Translations under genes and position numbers: made by a program
Notes under the pieces: generated by a model
What the model was told of the DNA's origin: nothing
Seen by the model: only the letters and a program-made list of their open reading frames with translations
Database searches by the model: none
Shown here: positions 8,114 through 15,893 of the stretch, piece by piece
How positions within the stretch are numbered: position 1 is the first letter of the stretch
How the letters are laid out: every line of letters begins with the position of its first letter
Assembly: GCA_947626485.1 (NCBI GenBank)
Contig: CANQSG010000001.1
Span: 13,697-77,696 of the forward strand
DNA length: 64,000 nt
Direction of reading: 5' to 3'
Source: an uncultured Clostridia bacterium
GTDB lineage: Bacteria > Bacillota > Clostridia > Oscillospirales > Acutalibacteraceae

Positions 8114-9763
8114 TTATTTGACGCCTAATAACTGCCGTCTTACCTTGGCGACGTCGGCCTCCTCCACGGTGCCGTCGTCGTCTTTATAGACGTCAGCGGC
8201 AAAGCCGGCGTCGGTCAGGCGGTTTTTCAGGGTCACAAAATCGAGGATATCGGTTTGATCGTCGTCGTTGTAGTCGTATTTTTTCGCCCCGCAAAGCGAA
8301 CAGACGACCTCGTCGCCGAACACGTGCGAGCAGGCGTTTTGATAGGTGCCGACGTCGTCGATGTAAATGGTCGTGGCTTCGGCAACGGTTCTCGGCATAA
8401 ACTGCAAACCGCCTGCCCACTGCCCGTCGGCGGGCGCGTTTTTAATATCCGACCACGGAACAGTCACCACGCTTTTGCCCGCGGGTACGGTCACGTCGGA
8501 GGACGTATTCGCTGCGCTCGTCTTGAATTGCAAATACAAGGTAACCGGCTGATCGGTTTCGATCCAGAAGCGCACGCCGTCGCCGTCGCGCATCAGGCCG
8601 TCGGTGGCGGCGATATTGCCGGCTTTCCCCGCGGGAATTTCATATTTCACCGAGCAGCTGCCGCTGCTGGCGTGAAGCGGGTCCTGATTCAGGGAAAGAT
8701 GGGTGTCGACCGTCCAGTCGTACCAATTTTTCATCGTTGCCGCGTCAAAATCATAGGTGATCGTTTTGTTCGCGACCCACTTCGCATAGTAGGTTTTCTC
8801 GCCCTTCGCGTCGGCGGGGACGGCGTAAACGGGGTTTCCGGCAAGGTCGGCGCTTTCGTACCAGCCGGCAAAAATGAGGCCATACTTCGACGTTACGTCC
8901 GCATAGCCCGGCAGCGGCATGCCGGCGTAATAGTCGATGGGCGCCGGGGTCGCAAATTCGCCGCCGCGGGGGTCGAACGATATGCCTTCCATTTTGGAAT
9001 AGGTGCCGACGTCGTCGAGGTAAAAGACTGTGGCCTCGGTAACGTTTCTTGACAGAATCTGCAAATTACCTGCCCACTGGCCGTCGGCGGGCGCGTTTTT
9101 AATGTCCGACCACGGAATCGTCACCACGCTTTTGCCCACAGGGACGGTCACGTCGGAGGACGAATTGGCATTGCTTTGCTTAAAACGCAAATACAAGGTG
9201 ATCGGATGATCGGTTTCGATCCAGAAGCGCACGCCGTCGCCGTCGACCATCAGGCTGTCGCTTACAAATATGTTGGCGGACGGATAGGGCGACGCGGGAA
9301 TTACGTATTTTGCCGAGCAATTACCGCTGCTCGCGTGGCTCGGGTCTTCGTTTAAGGTAATGCGGTCGCCGACGACCCAGTCGCTCCACTCCGAATTCGT
9401 CGTTTTCAGGCCGGTCGTATCGAAATCATAGGTGATCGTCTTATTCGCGACCCACTTCGCATAGTAGGTCTTCTCGCCCGTCGCGTCGGCGGGGACGGAG
9501 GTATAGGTGCCGCCCGAGAAATCGGAATTTTCGTACCAGCCGGCGAAGATGAGATCTCCTCTTGCGATTTGGTCTATGCTCGGCAAGGGGTCGCCCGCCT
9601 GTAAGTCGGGATCGACGAAGCCGGTCAATTTGCCACCGTTGCAGTTTAAGGTGACAGATAGGGGCGTATCACTCGCGGCATACGCATTCGGGAAGAGAAA
9701 GAGAGCTGCCAACAGTCCGAATACAAGCAACAGCGACACGGAATTTTTAAGCCTGATTCGCAT
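8114..9763 (-). CDS. Secreted protein: two [InlB repeat + carbohydrate-binding-like] units and a C-terminal dockerin-like module
   Basis: A 549-residue secreted protein with a signal peptide ending near FPNAYA. It carries two units of the same architecture as the giant surface protein encoded next (InlB B repeat ending YYAKW, then a beta-sandwich-like domain ending YLDDVGTY or YIDDVGTY). Between the second unit and the C-terminal module is a short Cys motif (CSHVFGDEVVCSLCG). The C-terminus is a divergent dockerin with two calcium-loop-like segments: YDYNDDDQTDILDFVTLKN and YKDDDGTVEEADVAKVRRQL. It would be a non-catalytic binding subunit docked by a cohesin partner. ATG 9763 has AAAGGAGA upstream. 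It follows the binding lipoprotein gene by 47 bases. The dockerin is less canonical than the one on the GH3 enzyme at the right edge. Confidence 0.85.
   Translation of the reverse strand: MRIRLKNSVSLLLVFGLLAALFLFPNAYAASDTPLSVTLNCNGGKLTGFVDPDLQAGDPLPSIDQIARGDLIFAGWYENSDFSGGTYTSVPADATGEKTYYAKWVANKTITYDFDTTGLKTTNSEWSDWVVGDRITLNEDPSHASSGNCSAKYVIPASPYPSANIFVSDSLMVDGDGVRFWIETDHPITLYLRFKQSNANSSSDVTVPVGKSVVTIPWSDIKNAPADGQWAGNLQILSRNVTEATVFYLDDVGTYSKMEGISFDPRGGEFATPAPIDYYAGMPLPGYADVTSKYGLIFAGWYESADLAGNPVYAVPADAKGEKTYYAKWVANKTITYDFDAATMKNWYDWTVDTHLSLNQDPLHASSGSCSVKYEIPAGKAGNIAATDGLMRDGDGVRFWIETDQPVTLYLQFKTSAANTSSDVTVPAGKSVVTVPWSDIKNAPADGQWAGGLQFMPRTVAEATTIYIDDVGTYQNACSHVFGDEVVCSLCGAKKYDYNDDDQTDILDFVTLKNRLTDAGFAADVYKDDDGTVEEADVAKVRRQLLGVK
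9005..9440 (-). repeat. Copy 2 of the shuffled carbohydrate-binding-like module
   Basis: This is module 1 of the 549-residue dockerin protein. It is nearly identical in encoded sequence to 5095-5530 and clearly related to module 2 of the same gene at about 8344-8770. Boundaries were set from the shared protein blocks and are approximate. Confidence 0.8.
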
Positions 9764-9810
9764 TGTAATTCTCCTTTTCTATTTTGGTATGATCTCGGTT
9801 TGCCCGGAAG

Positions 9811-11394
9811 CTATTTCAGCTTCCCCGTAAACTTAATATTCTTCCATTCGTCCTTCATGTGAACGTCGAACTCGCTGTGATAGGAGTCGATCAGCTGGCC
9901 GACGGTCGCCGAGCCTTCGTAGAGCTTTGTGATGGCGTTCCGGAAGGAAGCGTTGTCGCCCAGCTCGATCTCGATGATGGGGGCGCACTTCAGGGTGCGG
10001 TGCATATTCTTCACGCGGTTATACGAGCTCTGCTCCGAGAACTTGCGGACGTACAGATCGCGGAACTGGTCGTCCTTGGAATAACCCGGCTGGAGCTGAT
10101 ACAGCGCGTCGACGATGAACAGCAGCTCCGGCGCGCGATCCGCGTAAGCCTTGGGGATGACATACGGCCAGGAGGCCTCCATCAGCGCGTAATATTCCTT
10201 CGCGCTGGGCCCCTTGGGCAGGTAAGCGATGCCGTATTCGTTCGCGTTCATGCGGGATTTCAGAACGTCGTAGCAATAGTCCTCTTCAAAGACAAAGGCG
10301 ACGTTTCCTTTAATCAGCTCGTTTAACATGTTGTCCCACGAGCCGGTCGTGGCGACCGGATCGACGTTGACCCAGGAATTCAGCTGATTGAGCGCTTCGC
10401 GAACCTTGGCGCTGTTGAAGTTCGAGGAAAGGGTGCCGTCGGACGCCACGTTTACAAGCTGGGAGCCGTTGGAGGCGACAAGGCCGTAAACGCTCAGGTG
10501 CGTATCCAGTCCGATGCCCCATTTCTGGGGATATTTCTCCTTGACCTTCTTCGCGATCTTCGTCATCTCGGACCACGTCCACTGACCCTTATCCATCAGG
10601 GCTTCGACGTCGGCGAATTGGGAAACCAGGTTTTTGTTATACACGACCTGGGACATCATCTTGCCCTCTTCCACGCCGATCGCATACTGCTTGTTATTGT
10701 AATTGCAGAGCTGGACGGAAAAATCGCAATAAGCCTGCGAAGTCATATCGATCCCGGTCGCCTTCATGGCGTCGTTCAGCGACGTCAAATAGCCCGCTCG
10801 CACGTAATTCGCGACAATGTCGCCCTCGATCTGATAGAGCTGACCCGACGGCTTGACCCCCGCCAGAACCTCCTGCTCGAGCTTACTGCTCCATTTCTTT
10901 TCGACGATATCCACGCCGTATTTCTTTTCCAGCTCGGCCACGCGCTTGATCCAGTTATCGTGCGCGGTGTTCTGCCCGCTGGTATAGGGATCCCACGAAC
11001 GCATAATCGTTATCGTTTTGCCCTTGAGCGTCTTGGGGTCGAACTTGGCCGTCGTCGACGTCTGGGGCGCGGTGGTGTTTGCGGGGCGGCGATTTGTCGT
11101 GCCGCCGCTCTTTGACGCGCTGCCGCCGCTGCCGGACGCGTCGCCGTTGTCGCCGGCGTTGCCTTCCTCGTCCTGACCGGCTTCCACCTCGTCGCAGACG
11201 CAGTCTCCGTATTGATAGCAGAAGCAGCAATGATTCTTGTCCGGGCAGAGCGTGCACAGGGCGGGATCGCCGTATTCGAGAACGGTCTCGTCCTCCGATG
11301 ACGTTTGCCCGCCGCTTCCTCCGCAGCCCGCCATCGTCAGCAGAAAGGCAAGGCAAAGGAATACGCACAGAAGGGATTTACGGTTTACTTTCAT
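9811..11394 (-). CDS. ABC transporter family 1 sugar-binding lipoprotein with unusual Cys-rich neck
   Basis: A 527-residue extracellular solute-binding lipoprotein. The lipobox Cys is residue 24 (TMAGC). A neck follows with seven cysteines between residues 47 and 67 (CTLCPDKNHCCFCYQYGDCVC in two abutting parts, spacing CxxC-x5-CCxC-x5-CxC), then a Gly/Ser/Asn-rich linker. The mature binding domain starts near KTITIMRSWDPYTSGQ and shows family 1 landmarks: VVYNKNLVSQF, the WTWSEMTKIAKKVKEKYPQKWG region, and a C-terminal helical lobe. It should capture an oligosaccharide for the two permeases encoded just upstream (11414-13285). The Cys-rich neck is absent from the locus B counterpart. Upstream of the ATG at 11394 is GAAAGGAGC. 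Confidence 0.9.
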   Translation of the reverse strand: MKVNRKSLLCVFLCLAFLLTMAGCGGSGGQTSSEDETVLEYGDPALCTLCPDKNHCCFCYQYGDCVCDEVEAGQDEEGNAGDNGDASGSGGSASKSGGTTNRRPANTTAPQTSTTAKFDPKTLKGKTITIMRSWDPYTSGQNTAHDNWIKRVAELEKKYGVDIVEKKWSSKLEQEVLAGVKPSGQLYQIEGDIVANYVRAGYLTSLNDAMKATGIDMTSQAYCDFSVQLCNYNNKQYAIGVEEGKMMSQVVYNKNLVSQFADVEALMDKGQWTWSEMTKIAKKVKEKYPQKWGIGLDTHLSVYGLVASNGSQLVNVASDGTLSSNFNSAKVREALNQLNSWVNVDPVATTGSWDNMLNELIKGNVAFVFEEDYCYDVLKSRMNANEYGIAYLPKGPSAKEYYALMEASWPYVIPKAYADRAPELLFIVDALYQLQPGYSKDDQFRDLYVRKFSEQSSYNRVKNMHRTLKCAPIIEIELGDNASFRNAITKLYEGSATVGQLIDSYHSEFDVHMKDEWKNIKFTGKLK

Positions 11395-11413
11395 AACAAA
11401 TGCTCCTTTCGTT

Positions 11414-12352
11414 TTATCCGACTAATCCGCTTCGCTCAACGCTCTCGACAAAATAGCGTTGCGTGAAGAGATACAAAATCAAGAGCGGGACGACGAGAAA
11501 CAGGATTCCCGCGTATGCCTGCAGGCTTAAGGAGGTCTGGTCGACGATGGTGGCGTCCGCCGTCGTCCCGTTGAAATCCCGCAGCAAAACAGGCAGGATA
11601 TTCGCCTGACGCATAAAGTTATAATTGAAATCGCAGTCGGTCCAGATCCACACAAACGAGAACAGGCCGATCGTGATCATCATGGTTTTCGCCCCCGGCA
11701 GCATCACGCGGAAGAAGGTGCCGATCGGGCCGCAGGCGTCGATCGCCGCCGCCTCCTCCATCTCCTTCGGCATTCCGTTGAAGAACTGCCGCATGATGAG
11801 GATATAAAGTCCGCACCGGAAGCCCGCCGCCACCGCCGCCAACACGATATTGGGAACCATGGTGTCGATAAAATTGAGCGGCTCGCCGTGATTGAGCAGC
11901 GGGATCAACCCGAACAGGTTGAAATTGCGGAAGAAATTGAACAGCGGGATTTGCAGCAGATCGGGCGGCAAAACCAGACCCAGCACGCACAAAAGCGTGA
12001 GCGGTTTGTTCAACGCGAATTTAAACCTTGCCAGGCCGTATCCCACGAGGGTGCAGCTCGCCACGTTGAGCAGGGTGACCACCAACGCGTGCAGGATCGT
12101 CATGGGATAGGTTTTCTCCATTTCCAGGCTGTCCCAGGCGTCCGCGAAGTTTTTGAGCGTGAAATTGCGCGGGATGTACCGCACCGCCATATTGTAGGTA
12201 TCCTCTTTCGTCATAAAAACCGTAACGATTTCCGTAAACAGCGGATAAATGACGACAAACGCGATCAATCCGAAGAACGCCCACCGAACGATGTTTACGG
12301 CGAGGTTCAGCGAGGCCTTGTACAGCTTGGCCTTGCGAGCGGCGCTTTGCAT
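11414..12352 (-). CDS. Carbohydrate ABC transporter permease, MalG type (locus A, pair 2)
   Basis: A 312-residue inner-membrane permease with six predicted membrane segments. The MalG-type EAA loop that contacts the ATPase is visible as EEAAAIDACGPIGTFFRVMLP. N-terminal features are a first membrane helix (FFGLIAFVVIYPLFTEIV) and the periplasmic-type loop YIPRNFTLKNFADAW. It forms a heterodimer with the MalF-type protein encoded immediately upstream and is followed after 19 bases by the binding lipoprotein gene. No ATPase gene is nearby, so a shared MsmK/UgpC-type ATPase elsewhere is likely. ATG 12352 has AAAGGGGGAAA upstream. Confidence 0.93.
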   Translation of the reverse strand: MQSAARKAKLYKASLNLAVNIVRWAFFGLIAFVVIYPLFTEIVTVFMTKEDTYNMAVRYIPRNFTLKNFADAWDSLEMEKTYPMTILHALVVTLLNVASCTLVGYGLARFKFALNKPLTLLCVLGLVLPPDLLQIPLFNFFRNFNLFGLIPLLNHGEPLNFIDTMVPNIVLAAVAAGFRCGLYILIMRQFFNGMPKEMEEAAAIDACGPIGTFFRVMLPGAKTMMITIGLFSFVWIWTDCDFNYNFMRQANILPVLLRDFNGTTADATIVDQTSLSLQAYAGILFLVVPLLILYLFTQRYFVESVERSGLVG

Positions 12353-12388
12353 GCGCTTTCCCCCTTTCGGCAGTTTTGTAAGCCGTCG

Positions 12389-13285
12389 TCAGTTGTCGTA
12401 GGAGACGAAGCGGTTTGCAATCGCAAACACGATCCCCACGATCGCCAACACCACGACGATATACGACCACGCGACGGCGCTTCCCGAACCGAAGCGGAAC
12501 GCGGTAAAGCATTCGTAGCTGACGCGGTTGATAATGACGTTTTCCACGCCCGTAAAGGAATCTATCACGCAGTAAATGACCGAAACCAACAGCAGCGGGC
12601 TGATCATGGGCAGGCTGATTTTCCAAAGCACTTCCCAGGCGGTGGCGCCCTCGACGTAAGACGCTTCGTAAAGGGAGCGGCTCACCGATTGAAGCCCCGC
12701 CAGAATGATGATGGTGGGTATCACGGATATATAGAGCAAATTGCCGATGTTGTCGACTGAGGCCGTCAAAAAATTCATCAGACCCTCGCCGATGCCCGCC
12801 TCCTCCAACGCGCTCACAAACCGTTCGGAGATCATCACCGACGCGTCGGCGCTTTTGCTCGCCATCTGAGTGGAAAGCGTATCCTTGCTCAGCAAAATTT
12901 CGACAGGCTTGGAGAACAAAATGAGCGGCATAAAAAGGATCGTTCTCGCAAAGCCGCGTCCGGGGAACTCGCTGTTGAGAACACACGCCAGGAAAAAGCT
13001 GAAAACGATCGCCACGGGCACCTTCAACAGCGTCCTTTGCAGCGTTTCCACCAGCTGGCGCAGGAAATCGGGGTCGACGGTAAAGAGATCCGAATAGTTT
13101 TGGAAGCCCACAAAATCAATCCGATAGCCGACGTCCTGCGGCACAAGATTGCCGAAGCTGTAAACAAGGGACAACACGATGGGGTAAACTACGCCGAGCA
13201 GCGAGCCGACGATAAACGGCGCCGTGAACAGATAGCCGTATAAGCCCTTTTTCCGCTCCAGACTGCCGGTTTTTCTGCGTCTCAT
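12389..13285 (-). CDS. Carbohydrate ABC transporter permease, MalF/UgpA type (locus A, pair 2)
   Basis: A 298-residue permease. The Arg/Lys-rich start MRRRKTGSLERKKGLYGYLF leads into the first membrane helix, and the EAA loop reads YEASYVEGATAWEVLWKISL. A long loop between helices 2-4 carries polar sequence typical of MalF-type subunits (LLSKDTLSTQMASKSADAS). I chose ATG 13285 because GGGAGGGG lies 12 bases upstream; the open frame continues to 13351 but that part overlaps the DUF5696 gene. The start lies one base after the stop of the DUF5696 gene (TGAAATG), so translation is probably coupled. It pairs with the MalG-type gene downstream. Confidence 0.92.
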   Translation of the reverse strand: MRRRKTGSLERKKGLYGYLFTAPFIVGSLLGVVYPIVLSLVYSFGNLVPQDVGYRIDFVGFQNYSDLFTVDPDFLRQLVETLQRTLLKVPVAIVFSFFLACVLNSEFPGRGFARTILFMPLILFSKPVEILLSKDTLSTQMASKSADASVMISERFVSALEEAGIGEGLMNFLTASVDNIGNLLYISVIPTIIILAGLQSVSRSLYEASYVEGATAWEVLWKISLPMISPLLLVSVIYCVIDSFTGVENVIINRVSYECFTAFRFGSGSAVAWSYIVVVLAIVGIVFAIANRFVSYDN

Positions 13286-13286
13286 T

Positions 13287-15845
13287 TCATTCAGCCCCTC
13301 CCAACGCGAAGTCCTTCGGCGGAACGGTGACGCCCTCATACCGGAAGGCATCGCCGTTATAATTGACGATCACATACCTGCCGTTCTCGTAGGTCGTTTT
13401 ATAAACGCCCTCCGCCAGCTTTTCGTAATCCGTGATTTGCCTGCCGGCAACGCTTGCCAGGCGGCTTTGGGTCTCGGCGATTTGTTTTGGCAGGGTTTGC
13501 TTCCAATAGGCAAAATCGGTCGCATACAGATCGCTCCGGCTGCTGCCCGCAAGCCGATCCGAATTCTGCGCGGTGACGACGCACGACAAGCCGGAGCCCG
13601 ACGACACCGCCTGCAGCAGCGCGTTCTGAACGTCTCCCGCGAGGTTGAGCGAGGGGGCGTAATAGTTGACCTTGCCGCTGAGCACCATTTGCAAAAACGG
13701 GACCGACAGATCCGTCATATCGAACCCCGACGATTCGACGGGGACGTTCAAGGCGTTGACCGTATAAGGCAAGGCGTAGGCGTTGGCGCCCTGCGTCGTG
13801 ATGCGGTAACCCGACTCGCACAGCTCCTGCAAATAGGCGGACACGCGATCGGCCATTTGCTGCCGATCCACCGTGGCGCTGCCGTAGTCCGCCGACAGCT
13901 CGGCGCCGACCGTCCGCAGCGAAATCTCCTTCGCATCGTATTTTTCGACCGAGCTTTTCAAGGCGTTGACGGCTCGAAGCTGCGCGTCGGCGTTGTTGAT
14001 ATAGGCATACCGACTCGTCCTGCGCATAAAGCTCGCCCGATCGTATGGATAGACCTTGCCGGTGGACTGGTCGAGCATGGCGGCGGCGTCGGAATATTTG
14101 CCGAACCCGTCAAACGCGCCGTCCTTCGCCGTATATTGAACGTCGGCGTCCAGATAAAACGGGACGCCCTTCGCGCGCATGCCGTCCAGCAGTTCCCGCA
14201 GCTTTTTCCCCGAGCCGAGCCGCTTGGAAGCGGAAACGGTTTTGGACAAGAACGCGTGCTCCAGTCCGTCGCCGAACCAACCGCGGAATACGACCGAAAG
14301 GTTTTCGATCCCGCTTTGCGAAAACGCGTCCGTGATCGCGAGCGACTGCTCGAAATCGGTCAGGGCGACCTTTTGGTCGTATGCCACGCCGAGGAACTGA
14401 TTTTGGCGCGTCACCATGCCGATCTGCTCGAGCATGACGGGCAGCGAGCCGGCGGCGACGGTTGCGTCGTTTGCAAAAATGCTTTCGCGGACGATCGCCG
14501 CCATATCGGCCAGGCGCGCATTTTCTCCGCTTATAAAATGATACTGCAGCGAAACGTCTCCGGTATAGCGCTGCTTTTGGATGACGACGTAGGACTCCTT
14601 TTTGCCCGTTGCGGTCGTCTGTTTATAGGTGGAGCGAAGGTTGAAAACCGCGTGGGCATAGGCCGCGTCCGCGTTGTCGCCCGCATAGGCGACGATCTGC
14701 GAAACGGCGTCGCCCTCGGCGATTTCACACAGCACGCCGTGCCCGCCGTTTTGAATGCCGAAAACGGGCAGGCTCGCCCCCGCGTCATAATCGAGATTTT
14801 CCTTGCCCGCCTGCGTCTTCTCCTGCCCGTACACCGTCGTCCTGTAGATCTGATTCGACTTTCCGTTATAGAAATTCATCAGAGACCCGCTTCCGTCCGG
14901 AAGCAGGAACCAGCCTTCCTCCCCGAAAACGGGGGAGCCGAAATAGGGCGCGACCGCAAGCGACGTCAGCGGGAACTCGCTGCTCATCTCAATGCCGTCG
15001 TAAGGAACTCGGATATTCAAGCTGTCGTTTTGGAGCGCATATTCGACCGCAAGATTGAAGCCCGCAGAGGCTTTCGCGGCATTGTCGGCGCTGAAATATG
15101 CGGAATCCGCCTTGTAATCTTCTTCGGTATAGCCCGCGTCGGCAAAGATCGCCTCGACGTCCTTTTTTGCCAACGGGTCTTCCTTCACGCTGTCGCGTAT
15201 CAGATACAGCTTCTGCTCCGCGAGCTTCGGATACTCCTGCAGGCGTTTTTTCCTGAAATCCGCGTCCTCGATCACGTCTATATCGGTTAAATAATAAAGG
15301 TCGATCAGCTTCATCTGCTCGAATTCGTCGGTCAGCGCATCCTTCACCTCGCGAAACCGCGCTTCGGTCAGGGCGTAAGGGATCCGCGCAAGCTCCGAAA
15401 AATCGCCGACGCTGTACCGAACGGTCACCTTTTCGTCGGACGGCTCGACCTTGTATTTCCCGTCGACCACCGAGCCGGTCATGACGTCCGTATCCTCCAG
15501 CCCGCCCTGGGAATTCAGGTAAGACAAATGCACCGGCGCGGCCTCCGGAGAGCCGTCCGCCCGGTTCGGATTGGAAGAATACCACGCGGAGCCGTTTTCC
15601 TTGTTCACCACCTTGAATTCGGTGGTGTTCTCGTTCAGCCAAAACTGAAGCCGGTCGTTTTCCAGCAGCAGGGTATATTCCTTCTCGGAAACGTCGTTGT
15701 CTGCCGTGCCGGCGTCGATGATGTTCTCGTTATGAATGCTCTCGCTGATTTTCGGCGTATCGGACGAAAACGCCGTCACCGCGATTCCGGCAAGGACGGC
15801 GACAACGAGCGCGCCCGCTGTTACGGCCTTCCATTTGCGTTTCAC
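13287..15845 (-). CDS. DUF5696-type surface protein (locus A copy)
   Basis: An 852-residue exported or membrane-anchored protein with an N-terminal hydrophobic segment (AGALVVAVLAGIAVTAF) without a lipobox. An N-terminal beta-rich region follows (LENDRLQFWLNENTTEF, NKENGSAWYSSNPN), then a large alpha/beta region with barrel-like motifs (LSVVFRGWFGDGLEH, VPFYLDADVQYTAKDG) and a C-terminal region on membrane-side themes (VNYYAPSLNLAGDVQNALL). Proteins of this type are annotated as DUF5696 beside sugar importers; the match to that family is by recognition, and no function is established. The layout resembles retaining glycosidases with a beta-sandwich and TIM barrel, but no catalytic pair can be named. 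The start is a GTG at 15845 with AAAGGGGG upstream. A paralogue occupies the same place in locus B (49825-52113). Confidence 0.85.
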   Translation of the reverse strand: MKRKWKAVTAGALVVAVLAGIAVTAFSSDTPKISESIHNENIIDAGTADNDVSEKEYTLLLENDRLQFWLNENTTEFKVVNKENGSAWYSSNPNRADGSPEAAPVHLSYLNSQGGLEDTDVMTGSVVDGKYKVEPSDEKVTVRYSVGDFSELARIPYALTEARFREVKDALTDEFEQMKLIDLYYLTDIDVIEDADFRKKRLQEYPKLAEQKLYLIRDSVKEDPLAKKDVEAIFADAGYTEEDYKADSAYFSADNAAKASAGFNLAVEYALQNDSLNIRVPYDGIEMSSEFPLTSLAVAPYFGSPVFGEEGWFLLPDGSGSLMNFYNGKSNQIYRTTVYGQEKTQAGKENLDYDAGASLPVFGIQNGGHGVLCEIAEGDAVSQIVAYAGDNADAAYAHAVFNLRSTYKQTTATGKKESYVVIQKQRYTGDVSLQYHFISGENARLADMAAIVRESIFANDATVAAGSLPVMLEQIGMVTRQNQFLGVAYDQKVALTDFEQSLAITDAFSQSGIENLSVVFRGWFGDGLEHAFLSKTVSASKRLGSGKKLRELLDGMRAKGVPFYLDADVQYTAKDGAFDGFGKYSDAAAMLDQSTGKVYPYDRASFMRRTSRYAYINNADAQLRAVNALKSSVEKYDAKEISLRTVGAELSADYGSATVDRQQMADRVSAYLQELCESGYRITTQGANAYALPYTVNALNVPVESSGFDMTDLSVPFLQMVLSGKVNYYAPSLNLAGDVQNALLQAVSSGSGLSCVVTAQNSDRLAGSSRSDLYATDFAYWKQTLPKQIAETQSRLASVAGRQITDYEKLAEGVYKTTYENGRYVIVNYNGDAFRYEGVTVPPKDFALGGAE

Positions 15846-15893
15846 AGGATGTGCCCCCTTTCGAAAGCGGCAAAATCGTTTCCCTTCGGCGGA

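Noticed and set aside
13437..15290. Open frame of 617 codons on the plus strand opposite the DUF5696 gene
   Set aside because: No start signal and an Arg/Ile/Val-rich translation typical of an antisense frame. The minus-strand gene has a paralogue in locus B.
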